From Anadara kagoshimensis (Eukaryota; Mollusca; Bivalvia; Arcoida; Arcidae), in assembly GCA_021292105.1 (NCBI GenBank), contig CM037867.1, positions 39,105,771 through 39,169,770 on the forward strand: 64,000 bases of DNA. Reading direction: 5' to 3'. The translations under genes and the position numbers were made by a program. Every line of letters begins with the position of its first letter. Within the stretch, counting starts at the first letter, position 1. The notes under the pieces were generated by a model. That model did no database searches. It was given only the letters and a program-made list of their open reading frames with translations, and was not told where the DNA came from. Shown here piece by piece: positions 1 to 15,300 of this stretch.

Positions 1-138
1 ACTCTATTATTGATATATACATGCATATACATATAATATGTAATGTTTGCATGTATAATCTATTTTCATGATTCATACATGTATGTAACTTACACATCAA
101 TCATGAAACAGTAAAAAGTCCTTTCTTAATTATTTTAG

Positions 139-319
139 GATATGGTGTTTTTACAAGCAAGTCATTTCAGAAAGGAGATTTCCTGCTGGAATATGCAGGT
201 GATTTACTTTGTAAGGAAGAGGCAGATTTGCAAGAAGAAAAGTACTTGAGGCGTCAAAGAAATTCCTTGTATCCAAGATGCTTCATGTATTATTTTAGAC
301 ACAATGATAAAGATATGTG
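139..319 (+). CDS. SET domain exon A (KMT5A/SETD8-like)
   Basis: The acceptor is TATTTTAG before base 139 and the donor GTAATT starts at 320. In frame (two bases completing a codon, then 59 codons) it reads YGVFTSKSFQKGDFLLEYAG and later FMYYFRHNDKDM. This is the N-terminal half of a SET domain: the G-x-G type SAM-binding loop (GYGVFT), a K/R-G-D-F strand and the E-Y-x-G-D motif. It resembles KMT5A, a histone H4 Lys20 monomethyltransferase, more than other SET families, because of the short spacing and the YYF before the next exon. The exon ends with TG, which joins C of the next exon to give Cys. Confidence 0.85.
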
Positions 320-3300
320 GTAATTATATGTTATGTATACATGTATATCTGTATATGCAAGTTTGGCTTGGTCTTGAAGAATTTGGAAAGTCGTGTTGTC
401 ATTCTTGGGTCATTGTCAGCATTTGTTAAGATATGGGAGGAAGTGTTGGAGTTCACCAGAGTGACATTTATTGTTTAGCTAGCTGTATGTTCTTTGATCA
501 TGTTGAATATTTATGAAATATATGAAAGTCCACCTCAGTAATGAGTATAGACAGCTCCTGCCTTACATATGTGATTTCTTGGTACTTCAAGACAATCTTT
601 GTATAGATCTATTAGACTTATTGTCCAACTTTGGTGAAAATTGGTACACTGATACATTAGTCTGTGCAGACAAATTTCATGGTTGTATTACTACCATTTC
701 TAGCTTTTATGATATTTTATGCCCATTCAAGATTATTTTGCTCATGGGTAGTCACTTTTTGGTGGAGGAAACCGAAATGCCCAGACTATTGACAAACTTT
801 TTCCGCATGAAATAATTTGTCCTCGCAGAGGCTTGAACTCAGCATTTATATTTTTAATTTTCACATACACAAAAACATGCTTATAAGTAGTAACTAAGTG
901 GTGTAACTTATTAAAGTTATTGATTTTGATAACTTGCACTTGTAAGTTATTTGAAAAAACACAAATATATACACAAGTTATTGCTGAACATTGACTTGTG
1001 TTGTTTCCACTGTTCTGACCAGCCTTATCTTATTTTCTATTCGAATTCTAAGTTTACGCCAGGCCATTTTCAAATTACATCACAGAAATGTTTAACTTGG
1101 TTGTTACTTTTTGAGAGATTATAAGTATTCAAGCATGTTAACTGATTTTATTTTGGAGAGAAAAAAATTGAAATGTTTATTTTGTGCTTGCAGCATTGAT
1201 GCTACCAACATGTGTGGAAGGGCAGGTTCACTGGTAAATGACTCTGACAAAGATGCCAACTGTGCAGTTAAAAAAGTTGTGGTGGATGGAAGATGCCACC
1301 TTGCCATTTTTGCCAAAGCAGACATTGACATAGGGGCAGAACTGCTATATGATTATGGTGATGCAACAAATCTTTGGTGGAGGAAGGTAAATAATCTTTA
1401 TCTCAAATTGAGGAAGATGCAGAGACACGATTATGGCTCTGTGTTTCTTGTTGATATTAATGCCAAAACATATGGGAGGGTGTTGTGCTTTAAATGGAAG
1501 AGTTTTTAATCTTTTTTTTTGTTGATACTGTGTCAGTTTTTGTGCCTGCCACTACTAATGTTGCTAATGTATGGATCATGAGGTCTTTCAGCACTGAGGC
1601 TGCGTGTTTGAATCTGACTCGTGTCTTATCTGAGAAAGATTTCACAGTGGGTCGATGGTTTTATTTGGGTACTCCGACTTCCTCCAACATTTAAAATTGA
1701 CTTCCCAGATATGTGTGAAATAATCTTGAAAGGGTATAAAACAACATTTAAAAAGAAGCCTTTAAATGTATTCAAGAGAAATCCAATAGGTCATACATAA
1801 GAATATTGATTAACAGTTATCCCATGGTTATTGCAAGTCTGATAGGCTTGCTTTGGATGTTTTTGAAACATCACAAAAACATCCAAGTATTATATTCATG
1901 TTTCTTCCATAATTAGACAGGCCAGAATGTGTCTGTCATTGCTCAGCTCAACTTGTTGGCATCTTCATTTGGTTAATGTACTACATATATGGCTGGTTAC
2001 AATAAAACATGTTAAGAGACTTTGGAGTTTCAGAGATGTGCTTGATGAGCGGGGATGGGGGAGGAGGAGGGGGTAATTGTAATCTTTGATTATTCCTCAT
2101 GTTTATCGCTTTTCAGTTTTGTAATACCTACTTGTTAACTTTATTTACAGGATAACAACAATGAAAGAGATGCCATGTTGGAGAAATATATGTGGGCAAA
2201 GCTTCCAGGTATACCCAAGAAAATGAAATGGCCAGTTCAAGTTAAATCAGTGTATGAAGACCAGAAGCAGGCTAATGTATATTGTTTGGCTGATGACAGA
2301 AAGTGAGTTCATTACACCATCTGTCATATATGATAAGGGATATTTATAGTGCAATTGAAATGCATTTAAACACCTAACATCAGTCTTTGCTAGGATTGTT
2401 TTATACTTCACCTGATAGTGTTATTTGATGCGATTGTTTTACAAAAATTATCCTCGATTTGTGGGATTTACTTAAATTTTTACATACGTCAAGGTTATTG
2501 CACACCTATCATAACTATTAAATGCCAACAGGAAGTCAAATCTGATCAAAATCAGGTGGTAAACATTGGTAATTTATGATTGTTAATGATATACTTTTTG
2601 TGAAAGATAGATACTCTGCTATGGTTAGCAGGGCCTCGATTCCTAAGTGACATAGGTCATTATCAGCCAGTAATTGCTGTAGCCTTTCTCATCCTAGGTT
2701 TTGTGATTCTATCTGGTTCATAACAGTTTGCAAAAACGAATTATTGCAAGAATACATTTAGTGCCACAAGTTATAAATCCAATATGGCGATTTTAAATTT
2801 GACAAAGCTGTTTTATCAATTTGTCTTCAGAGGTGAGCCAGATTGCCTAATCTATCATGTCTCGGTGAAAATTTTAACCATATTATCCCATGTTAAGATG
2901 TTTATGCAAAAACTGGACTCTCCCCTCCCATTTTCCCATACTCCCCTAACCCATTTCACATGTGCTTTAAGGCCAGACAAATCAAATTGTGTCCCCCACC
3001 CTCCCCCACTAACCCTATCTCCCTCCCCATATTCACAAAATAAATGTTTTAGGTCCTATCAATCTCTATGTGTTTAAACTATACATATGATCTTCATAAC
3101 CTATGTCAGATTAACAGATAAGCAGGGAATTTTAGTCATCTTAATGACAAACTGTTGGGGATATTATTATTATTAATTCATCATTTGTTATGAAAAATAT
3201 TTTCTTTCTCTGTAAACTTTTAGCTCATCTAAGCCAAGGCCCTATAGATTATTGAAAAATCATAAATCACTCATGTGCATTAGCTAGACATTAGATATTA

Positions 3301-6300
3301 TAAATACAAGTGTTATTTAATCTAAACAAATGCAGGTAACAGGACTTCAAATGGGGTATCTGTAGAAGGACTCCTATAAATTATTTAAAACTCACAAATG
3401 ACTAATGTACAATAGCTAGACCTTACTTATTTCAGATTAAGCATTTGTAGTACAAATAATTATTAAATCTATAATGCTGGACTATGGGGCTCCAAAAAGA
3501 GACTTTAATTTATAAAAACTCAGTTAAATACTACAAGATAGCTCATTAAGGTGAGAGTTAAGGCCCACATGGGCCTCTTGTTAATATGCAACTAAGAGTT
3601 GGGACAAAAATAGGGTAGATAGGGTAACCCCTAACAGACCCATATTTCCGGTTGAATGATTTTCAGTCATGAAATTCCTTAAACAATAAAATAAAATGGT
3701 TGTTTTGCTTGTATACAGTTTCAGAGTATCTTTGGATGATATTGAATGCATTTCTCATAAAGAGTGGGAAGATATAGGAATTGGTTGGTTTGAGTATTGT
3801 TTTGTTCGTTGCAGTTGTCTTAAATATATTTCGATATTTTTAAAAGGTGTTTCCGCTTCCCAGTTTTCACAATTCCTTATAGAGTGTCAATGTTTTCACA
3901 ATTCCTTATAAAGTGTCCATGTTTTGGGGGGTTTTATGGAAAATGTTTGGCCAATGAAAACAAAATTTCAGAGGTATTCAAGTTTCAAATGTATTGTTAA
4001 ATTGTTTTAACTTTGGTTTTTACCTTGTGGAAAAATCATCAATAAGAAAGTATGTAAAACTTTCATTTTAAGTACCTGCAAAATACAACTTAAAAGGTTG
4101 GTCAATCATTTTAAGACCCAATAAAGTTTCTCTGGGTCTTTATGATTTTAATTGCCAAATGTTTGTCACATCTCAATTTTTGCAGAACACTGTAGTGGAA
4201 ACACCTCTTGTTTCATGTTATTTTTATTTTGATTTAAAGATTGGGCTATATTGTTTTTATATTGTTTCACAAACAAATCTTGTTTTGCATTAGTCCATCT
4301 TGGAATCTAGGAATACCTACCACATTTCTTTTCCTGGATACTAAATTCATTCAAAATGGGACTTACAGTGGTGTAGAGCTGCAACAAATACCAATAGTAC
4401 TTTTCGAATATCTATACCAGTCTTCGAATATTATTCAATAGAATATTTTTGGGTTATCAGCAGTTAGAGGTAAAACAGGCATATTGTAGTAAGAAAAGTG
4501 CAGGCATATAAGGTTTTAATGTCTATCTTGTGATGAAAGACTTTGCTACTGAGCAGGTAAATGATTTGAAGAGCTATTTGAAATCTAGAGGAATTTTGTC
4601 GCATTTGTATCTGAAAAATGATTTAATTGGGGTTCATCAGTTGGCAAAAGAGTTGCAGCTGAAAAATATTGATTCAGAGAGTGATTACCAAAATTCTTTT
4701 TTAGTGAAACTGTAAATGGTAACGTTTTATGTGAGCTTGGGTAGATACATGGTTGGGGATACAACTCAAGGTTTTTACCAGACATTAAGCAATACAATGT
4801 TTTTATGTACTTGCTTCACACTTGCAAATAAAAAGAAGACATTGAAATAAAACCGAAAAGACATTAACCATAGGTTGTACACTGCTGGACATATAGGCAT
4901 GTTGACTGAAGATGAACAAGATGTTAATATGCTTATTTTCGTTGCCATTCTCTGTATGAAAAATAATTTAATTGGACTTCACTTTTTCAAAATTAAAAAA
5001 TAAAATAACTACAGAAAAATCCAATACTAGTTGTTACAGTAGCACTCTAAGTGATGCAAAAGGGAATGATCAGAAATATCTGTAACAGGAGAGAAGAAAA
5101 ATGTAGCAGCCAAACCAGGATTCAAATAGACATACCTTCAATATTTGTAGAATGCTGTAACAACTGAGCTATGTCACCTATCAAGCCTGGTCTGTCACTT
5201 CCTCCCTTCATTTTTGTGGTTTTTTTTCTCTCTCTCTCTCTCTCTCTCCAATTCATGAATTGATTGTAGTTGATCAACTACATTGAATCAGAACCTTTAG
5301 ATTTCACTCTAGGAACAAAATATTGGCCAGTCACTTCCCAGGGTTGAGCAAGCCCCAAAATGTAACAGTAAAAAGAAAAATGCAGCCGACTCGAACCCGG
5401 GGCCTTCCTAATACTAGCAGAAAGCTCTACTGACAAAGCTGCTTGGCCATCTATTGTTCCAGGGTTGCCACACATCCACATCTACTGTATCAGTATATGC
5501 ATACAATAAATTGTGTGCTATTAATATGCTTTGTTTGTTCTGTACCATGGTAAATTTTTGTAATTGTTCTCGGCAAAAGATGATGATGTTTAATCATTAT
5601 AGATGATTTGGACTGCTAATATTCCTAATAGTGACATTTGCAAGTATACAAAAGCTACTTGTTTGCCTGAAACAAGACAGAATGCAGACCCTTATATTGT
5701 GTGGATCCTTGTGACCACATCTGGTTCTATATTGTCCGGTGGATGCTCAAGCAAGATGGTTGTGCAAGTTTTTTTCAAATGACCAAGTGTCATTTCTATT
5801 ATGGCTAAACTTTCTTATGTACCCTGCACTTTCATTAAATTCCATGCAAAATATTTAAATAAACAATTATTTTGTCATTCTGAGGTTCCTCTGATACTTA
5901 TATTTAAATTTTAAGTAGAGGGTACAAATGAAAGTCTTTTAATTTAGACCTGGTACATCTTGGTTAAAAGGGGCCTTATTGATCCAATGGTGAGTTGAAA
6001 AAATGAACTTACAAATCATAGATCCTCTCACTGCCTAGCTCCAAATCCTAATATAAAAGATAATATTGACCTAGTCATTAGGTTGACAAAGTTTGACAGT
6101 TCTCTTGCCATGGTTATTGATTTTCTCTAGGCACTCTCATTTCCTCAACATTTCTAGAGTTGACATCTTTGATATATGTGAAATAATCTTGACTGGGGAT
6201 TAAAACAATATTACTCCACCCCTTAATAACATAACAAATAAGAATTTTTTTGTTTTCAATGTCTCATTATTCAATCATTATTTTTCACTTTTAATCCAAC

Positions 6301-9300
6301 TACAGGCATTACTTATATCCCAGTATTGAGTCAGTGAAAATACAACCTCCCACTCGTGACATGCCAACAGTTTATGCGATATAATCAATTCTGGCTAAAG
6401 CAAAATGAAATATTTTTTTTAAAAATAGTGCATAAAATTGTCCTAAAATTCCGCTTTTATTCAAGTATAAATTCTGCTTTTATTCAAGTACAAGTTTTTC
6501 ATGCAATCATACAAGTGTTCCCATATATAAAGATAATTTTGGTAATTATTGGTAAGAAATATACAGTAAAACCTATTTTTTAAAAACCACCTGCAGTAAT
6601 GACCAATGACTGTATTTTATTAACACTGTATTAATACAAATGATATGACACATACAGTATCTGTAATCTCTTAATACATACCTACACCAGTAAAGTATTA
6701 ATACAAAGAAAAAGATATTACAATACTAAATCAACATTGAAATGAAAAACCCTTGTTGGTCCACTAGTACCACGACAGTATTTTTTTAAAATTAACACCT
6801 ATAACAAGACTACATACTAAGTTAGTAATGGTTTGTGCAAATTACACACACAAAAACACACTTTCAAAATTTGATTCACTTCCGATTTCATAGTCAGTGG
6901 AATGGCACCAGCTAAGATACTAAATATTTTTAATCTTGGACAAGCTATACTTCTTTTTAAACATTCGCAACATTCAGTTATTTGCCTCTACCCCGTTTAC
7001 ATATTTATTGTAGCTCTTCTTTCTAATTATAAATCTCTAATTAAATACCCCTCTGTCTACCATAACTTCAACTTTCTTTTGTTACCGGTATGTATCTGTC
7101 TGATGTATTACCTCCCCAAATATGTGAAATAAAGTTGAATGATCCTGCAGGTGTGATGTTTATGAGTGCTTTACATGTGCTTTTGTGTTTGTATGAGCTG
7201 TATGTTTGTGATTGTGTTGTGGATGATTTCGGTTTTTCAAGTGTAAAATCAATGCAGTCATTTATACATGTTGTTTTTTTTTTTGAAAATGTGCCTTGAA
7301 TGTTTTTGGCAAATGTTTTTTAATCTTTTGTGATAATTGCCATTTTAACAAAGGATTAAATACACAATGCAAAAGATTAACCCAAGTGGTAAATATGTGT
7401 GACTGAGATTTTTGAATGGGGATTAGCTTTCTGCTTGGTTGAGACATTTTCTTTAAGGGGTCTTGTTGGTCATATACGTTCTAATTTGTTGCTTGGCCAT
7501 TCCAGTAGTTGGCCTTTGGTGCTGTGTCCTTACTGTGTAACAAAAAAAAAATCATTTTAGTTCATATCAATCAAAAATAATAATAATAATAATAATAATA
7601 AATTCAAAAAAAAACAAAAAAAAAACATAATTTGGTGAGAAAAATACAGGTCTCCATTATATACAATATCGTGAAATGACAGTTTCTATAGATGCCATAG
7701 GAAACCAAAAGTATACATGCCTGCACATCACTTGACTTAAGTAGATTATAAATCTCCGAATTAGCACGAAACGGGGAACCTGAAAATGATCTATTGTTCA
7801 ATGTTCTAAGAAAATTTACAGAATGATAGAAAAACAGCGAAAAAATGCAACTATTATTCTTTTTGTAAAAAAAAAACTAACAGTGCAGTATATTTTATCA
7901 ACAATTTAAACTGAAAATGATCAAGCAAATATTTTCAATATATTCCATTTTCTGTCTTGTTAAGTACTATTTGTGGTGATTCAGCAAGTTTGATGTTGAT
8001 CTAGTGTTATCAAGTGTTCAGAATGGATATTATTTGAATACTGTCAGAAAATTGGAGTAACAGAACATCCCTATTTCTAATATTTGTTTGCAGCTCTACA
8101 GTGGTGTGTACTTGCATAGTGGAGAATAAGGTTAAAGGTTATCTACTGTTTCATTGACATAAACAACATACTTCTTTGGCTACAGCCCCATGAGCCTCTT
8201 GTTTATGAAAAAAGGAAATATGTGAATATTTTACAGTGTATCATAGAACTACACTTCAGATATATGCAATTTGGTTTTGTATTAATTTCAGTTGACATTC
8301 TAAAGTATATAAATCATAAATAGACGGTAAGAACTCAACAAGCTGAAAGTGCAGTTTAATGAGTTTCAATGAAAATAAACCTGAAAACACAAACAATGAT
8401 CAAAGGGACACATTACCATAAAATAGTCAAAATAAACATACTGGTAGCATTATTGGTTGGGAATCCAACAGTATATTTTGTAGATACTATTGGGGCAATG
8501 GCCCAATAATATATTATATATATATACATATATATAGCACTATTGGGTCTTGCTCAAAACTTAGGCTTCAGAATTATCTTTTACCATGGAACTAGTCGAT
8601 TTAACAAGCCTCAACTTGCAGTTGGTTGATCATTGAGTTCTTTCCTGCTATTTGTAATTTATTATTTATTTAGAAAGACTACTAAATCCAACATATTCTA
8701 TCACAGATCAGCACAACCAGGGTGTGGGTTTACTTCATCTTCAGTTAAAATATATAAATGTCTATATTTTTTTTCTCAAAATTTTTTTAATTTTGCTATG
8801 TAATTAATAGATATGTGCCAAATTTACAATGCAAATTTAATGAGATAATATTTCTATTGAGTATAATGGAAAATGGTATTGGATTTCATTATATTGTGCA
8901 ATTAACATGGTAACTTTATTAACAGATATGCAATAAAGTGGTTTCAGCTATATTATAATTAATTTAAAACCTCTGAAATAAAATCAGAAATATAAACACC
9001 TGATAGCTAGCACAATTATTCTATCCCATGCCTTTTGGTGAAACTAATTTACCCTGTTAATTAGTTCATCAATATGAGTAACAGGAAAAGTAACAGAAAA
9101 TGTTTTATTTTGATAGTTTTAGGCAAAACAAATATAAAAAATGAATTATTTTCTAATAGTTTTTAATAATTACATTTTGACAAATCACACAAAAGAATTT
9201 TTATTTTTTTGCCTTGTCAGTTATGTTTTTGGGGCATGTGTCTGTTACACCGACAGCTTTTGTTTATTTATAATAAATGACGATTTTATACAATAACTGT

Positions 9301-12300
9301 CATTAAGTGAGTATCTTGTTAAACTAATTATGTGAAGAGTAAAATAAAAAATTGAAAATAATGCATAGCATCTCATATTCATATCAATTAAGGAGTATTT
9401 ATTACAATCCTTCAAGAATGTAGTTTTTTTTATTTCTTTTTGCAGAATGTTTGAAAAAAATGCCAGTATTTCTGAACTGCTTCAGACATGATTTGTCCTG
9501 GGCCAGAGGTAATGAATATTTTATTATCAAAAATGGTACTATTCCACAATAAATAATATTGCCATTCCAGTCATTTGACTTTTTGAAATTTGGCTGAAAA
9601 TAAACTTTAAAACCTAAATGTGTAAAAATGTTTAAATGACTTTTGATAAATTCTTTACAATTAATCCTGCTGAAAAGGTGTAAGCATTGTCTGTGAAGTC
9701 TTATTCTCATCTTTTAATTTGGAAACGAAAGCAGAAACAGACACTGCATATGTTGTGCTTGTGAAATTTCTTAAAACATTAATTGAAATTTTAAATATCA
9801 ATTAGTGAAAAAAAAATTCCACAAAATATTTTTTCCAGGAAATTCAATGGAAAAAAATAATAAACTCTTTATTTCACTGTTAAGTTTCGATAAGTTTATC
9901 ATTTCAAGTTGGGGATGCTTTCAGTATCAATGTCAAGGTCAAACTTTGCAATCAATCAGTTGAAATTTTATAATTCTCTAATTATACTTCCAGAGGGTAC
10001 AGCAGTGCAACATCCTCAACAGGAGGTTGAATATTCTACACAACCTATGCATGATGATATGGTTCAACCTACAGAAGATGGTATGGTAAGACCCTTGTCC
10101 CTGGATATAGTACAATCTACACAAGATGATATATCTACACAAGATGATATGGTACAACCTTCTCTAGATGGTATGATACAACCTTCAAAAAACAATATGG
10201 TACCACATTTGCCAAATAATATGGTACTTGTGCCAGATGATGTGGTACAGCCCTTGCCAGATGAAAATGTGCAACCTTCACAAGATATGCAACAACCTTT
10301 GCCATATGATATGGTACAACCTACACAAGATGATATTTTACAACCTACACAAGATGATATGCTACAGCCTACACAAGATGATATTGTACATCCTACACAA
10401 CATAATATAGTACAACCTTTGCCAGATTATATTGTACAACCTACACCAGATGGTATGGTACATCCTACAAAACATAATATGGTACAACCTTTTCATGATA
10501 TTACAGAACAACCTTTGCAAGATGATATTGCACAACCTACGCAAGATGATATTGTACAACCTACACAAGATGATATTGTACAACCTACACAACCTACACA
10601 AGATGATATTGTACAACCTACACAACCTACACAAGATGATATTGTACAACCTACACAAAATGATATTGTACAACCTACACAAAATGATATTGTACAACCT
10701 ACACAAAATGAAATGGTACAACTTACACAAGATGATATTGTACAACCTACACAAAATGAAATGGTACAAACTACACAAGATAATATGGTACATCCTACAC
10801 GACATAATATAGTACAACCTTTGCCAGATATTACAGTACAACCTTTGCCAGATTATATTTTACAACCTACACCCGATGATATTGTACATCCTACAAAACA
10901 TAATATAGTACAACCTTTGCCAGATAATACAGTACAACCCTTGCCAGATTATATTGTACAACCTACACCAGATGGTATGGTACATCCTACAAAACATAAT
11001 ATGGTACAACCTTTTCATGATATTACAGTACAACCTTTGCAAGATGATATTGCACAACCTACGCAAGATGATATTGTGCAACCTATGCAAGATGATATTG
11101 TACAACATAGACAAGATAAAATGGTACAACCTACAAAAGACGATATTGTACAATCTACACAAGATGAAATGGTACAACCTACGCAAGATGATATTGTACA
11201 ACCTACACAACCTACACAACCTACACAAGATGATATTGTACAACCTACACGACATAATATAGTACAACCTACACAAGATGATATTGTACAACCTACACAA
11301 AATGAAATGGTACAACTTACACAAGATGATATTGTACAACCTACACAACCTACACAAGATAATATGGTACATCCTGCACGACATAATATAGTACAACCTA
11401 CACAAGATGAATTGGTACAACCTACACAAGATGAATTGGTACAACTTACACAAGATGATATTGTACAACCTACACCAGATGGTATTGTACAATCTACACA
11501 AGATGAAATGGTACAACCTACACAAGATGATATAGTACAACCTACACAAGATGAATTGGTACAACCTACACAAGATGAAATGGTACATCCTACACAAGAT
11601 GAAATGGTACAACCTACACAAGATGATATTGTACAACCTACACAAGATGAAATGGTACTTCCTACACAAGATGAAATGGTACATCCTATACAAGATGATA
11701 TGGTACAACCTACACAAGATGGTATTGTACATCCTACACAAGATGGTATTGTACAACCTACACAAGATGATATTGTACAACCTACACAAGATGAATTGCT
11801 ACAACCTACACAAGATGAAATGGTACAACCTACACAAGATGAAATGGTACATCCTACACAAGATGAAATGGTACATCCTATACAAGATGGTATTGTACAA
11901 CCTACACAAGATGATATTGTACAACCTACACAAGATGATATTGTACAACCTACACAAGATGAAATGGTACAACATAGACAAGATGATATTGTACAACCTA
12001 CACAAGATGAATTGGTACATCCTACACAAGATGAAATGGTACATCCTACACAAGATGAAATGGTACAACATAGACAAGATGATATTGTACAACCTACACA
12101 GATGAATTGGTACATCCTACACAAGATGAAATGGTACATCCTACACAAGATGAAATGGTACAACATAGACAAGATGATATTGTACAACCTACACAAGATG
12201 AATTGGTACATCCTACACAAGATGAAATGGTACATCCTACACAAGATGAAATGGTACAACATAGACAAGATGATATTGTACAACCTACACAAGATGATAT

Positions 12301-15300
12301 GGTACAACCTACACAAGATGATATTGTACAACCTACACAAGATGATATTGTACAACCTACACAAGATGATATGGTACAACCTACACAAGATGATATTGTA
12401 CAACATTCACATGATGAAAACTTAAGTGACTTTGAACAGACTTTTGAAACAGACAGTGACAAAGTCAAAGATCCTGACTATGTTGTTACAGACAGCACTT
12501 CAGATGAATATGATAGCTTTTCCAATGAAGGACTATCATCTTCATTTAAGCTTGGACAAAAAAGAAAAAAGGGATTTACCAAGAGAAAACGTGTGAAAAA
12601 ACCTGCTGTTCCCCTGAATCCTGTCCTTGAAAATACTTTCATGGACAAAGCTAATTTTGTTGAAGATAGTTTCCTGTCAAACTCCGACACAAATATGCCA
12701 TACAATACCAAACCTCTTTATCAATCTTTGACAATAAATGACTCTTTCATAGATGATGCTGAAATTACAAATTCAGATGGTGAGATGTCAGATTCTATCT
12801 CTATCAAGAATGGTTTGTCAAGTAATTTATATCCAAATGTATATATACTACAAAGAGGAGAGAAGAAAGAAGGATGTAAGCAAATATATGACAAAAAGAA
12901 TTATTGTACCTTTTGTGAAAAGGAAATATCTAGTAAAATATCAAGACATCTCCTTACCGTTCACAGGGACAGAACCAGAGTATCAGAATTGTTGTTGCTT
13001 CCAAAGAAATCAAAAGAAAGACTACACAATTTGGAGCTCTTAGCCAATGAAGGCAACTTCAAACATAATATTAATGTTTTGCAAAAGAAAGAAGGTTGTC
13101 TAGTGGTTGCTCGGAGAGATGGTTATGAGGAAAAGAGGCCAGTTGACTATTTACCATGTGAATATTGCAAAAAATTTATTTTGAGGACATCACTTTGGTG
13201 GCATAACAGAAATTGTTGTTTTCGGGGAACAGGGGAAAATGCAAGTCTTGATGAAAATGAAACTTCAAATAATGCAGTGCGGCATGGACAACATTTGCTT
13301 CGTAGTGCATTACAAGAGGAGACTGATAGCTTTGTTGTGAAAATGCTATCCAGAATGAAGAATGACACTGTTAAGGCAATTGTAGAAGATGACTCCTTAC
13401 TCAAACGTTATGCTGCCTTGAGAGTGGATTCCTTAGGGGAAGAAGGAGATCAAAAAATCAATGATATGTATAGGGTTTCCCAATGTTGTAGAACTTTAGC
13501 AAGATTGATTCTAGAAGCCAAGAAGATGCGGCCAGAAACTATTATCAGCCTTGATTATCTTGTGAGACCTGAAAATTTTGATTTAGTTGTTGAATGTACA
13601 AAGGCATTGTCATTAAGAAATGACAATCCAGCATTGACCCTTGGTAAGTTCATAGGGAACCTGTTAAATCATGTTGTCCAAATTAAGGTTGGCCATGCAT
13701 TGCGTGAAAATGATGATAGAAGGAATCAAGATGGTACTAATTTTCAAAAATTGATGAAAGCTGAATGGAACTACCGTGTAAATTCAGTATGTCTTAAGCG
13801 TATTAATGCTGTGAAGCGAACAAAAGTTCAAACAATTCCCCTAACAGATGATTTAAAAAAACTAGTTGCACACATTCAGACAAGTATGGAAACCAGTTCT
13901 ATTGCTCTGACTAAAACTAGACTGTCTTGCCATTGGACAGACCTTGCACAACTGACAATGTGTCGTTTAATCCTCTTCAAAAAAGACGAAGAGCTGAGGT
14001 CAAAGATTTGAAAGTTTGTGAATATTTACAGAGGCCAAATTGGAAAGATGAGGACAATGGAGAATTTGGACTTGCTTTATCAGAAGTGGACAGATTACTT
14101 GCAGACAGGTAATTATATCAAATACAATTTAAAGGTAACTGTAAGGTGAATGGATGCCATGGTCACACGATCATGACATCATTTATCTATCTGTACATTT
14201 GCCATATTCTTTGACAAAATACGCCAGAAAAGTTATAACAGAACATTTTTGATGCATTATACTTTTTTTTGCAATATAGAACTGATTGATTTCAATAAAA
14301 ATCAATAAAAGGTAAAATCAATAGCTAATAAGAAAAGTCTTGCTTTACTGGTGCTAACAGATTAAACAAATTTTCATCAACCCATAGTACACTGTTTTCC
14401 ACTGATGTTTCTAATCACTTTTGTTTTCATATCGATATGGTGCCAATCCTATCTGATCAATATATCAATAGTTGTTTTCAACTGGGGAGACAATAAGATC
14501 AAAATGAACTTACAAAATTGAAAAAATGTTTTCTCTGAACACAGACAAACTAGGGAACATACAGATTGAACCAGAATTAAATTCTGTTGTATTTTGAAAT
14601 ACAAAATGAAATTATTTAGTTCATTTTACTCAATGTTATCAAATTAAATGAAAAAGGAAAAACAGGGTGTGATATATTTATGGACGTATAATAGTGAGTT
14701 TACATTGTGTGCACTGGGGCATGTTGCAACTCAGTTGATAGTATAAACCTTCATATGTCATTAAAATCTTTTTTTGTAGGATGGATATGGTGATATCTGC
14801 GGGAAAATCACGCAAAAATGTTAATGCATATGTTATACTGCCACCAGATGCAAAATCTGCGATTGATTTGCTAATAAAATTCAGAAAAGAAGTTGGAATA
14901 CCTGAAACCAACCCATATATTTTTGCAAGATTAAATGCAGATACCCCATTTAGTGGCAACACTGAAATGGCAGAAATTGTTTCTAAGTGCCCTGGTTTGC
15001 AGCATCCGGAGAGAATCACCTCTACTTCTCTGAGGAAATATATTGCAACTGTTTCCCAGGTATGTTTTGTTTACTGTGAAATCATTTATTTTCTGAGGTA
15101 CTGTGTGACTATTTTCAGAGTAATTCAATGTTTTGTTTGGACTTGGATTTCATTGATTAAAAAACAACTATAATTGGAATGTCTCATATAATACCTTCAA
15201 TTCCTCATCATATGTGTCATAATTGAACAATATAAGTTTGTTTACATTAGCAATGACCATTATTTATAGAGGATCTTAAATTCATGTTATGTAATATTGA

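Noticed and set aside
9402-9710. Minus-strand 102-codon frame
   Set aside because: No motif, no splice signals and AT-rich composition; open by chance.
10362-12468. Long minus-strand frames (Cys/Ile/Ser-rich) over the repeat array
   Set aside because: A 24-bp repeat without stops keeps other frames open. Only the plus frame links to splice sites and conserved domains.
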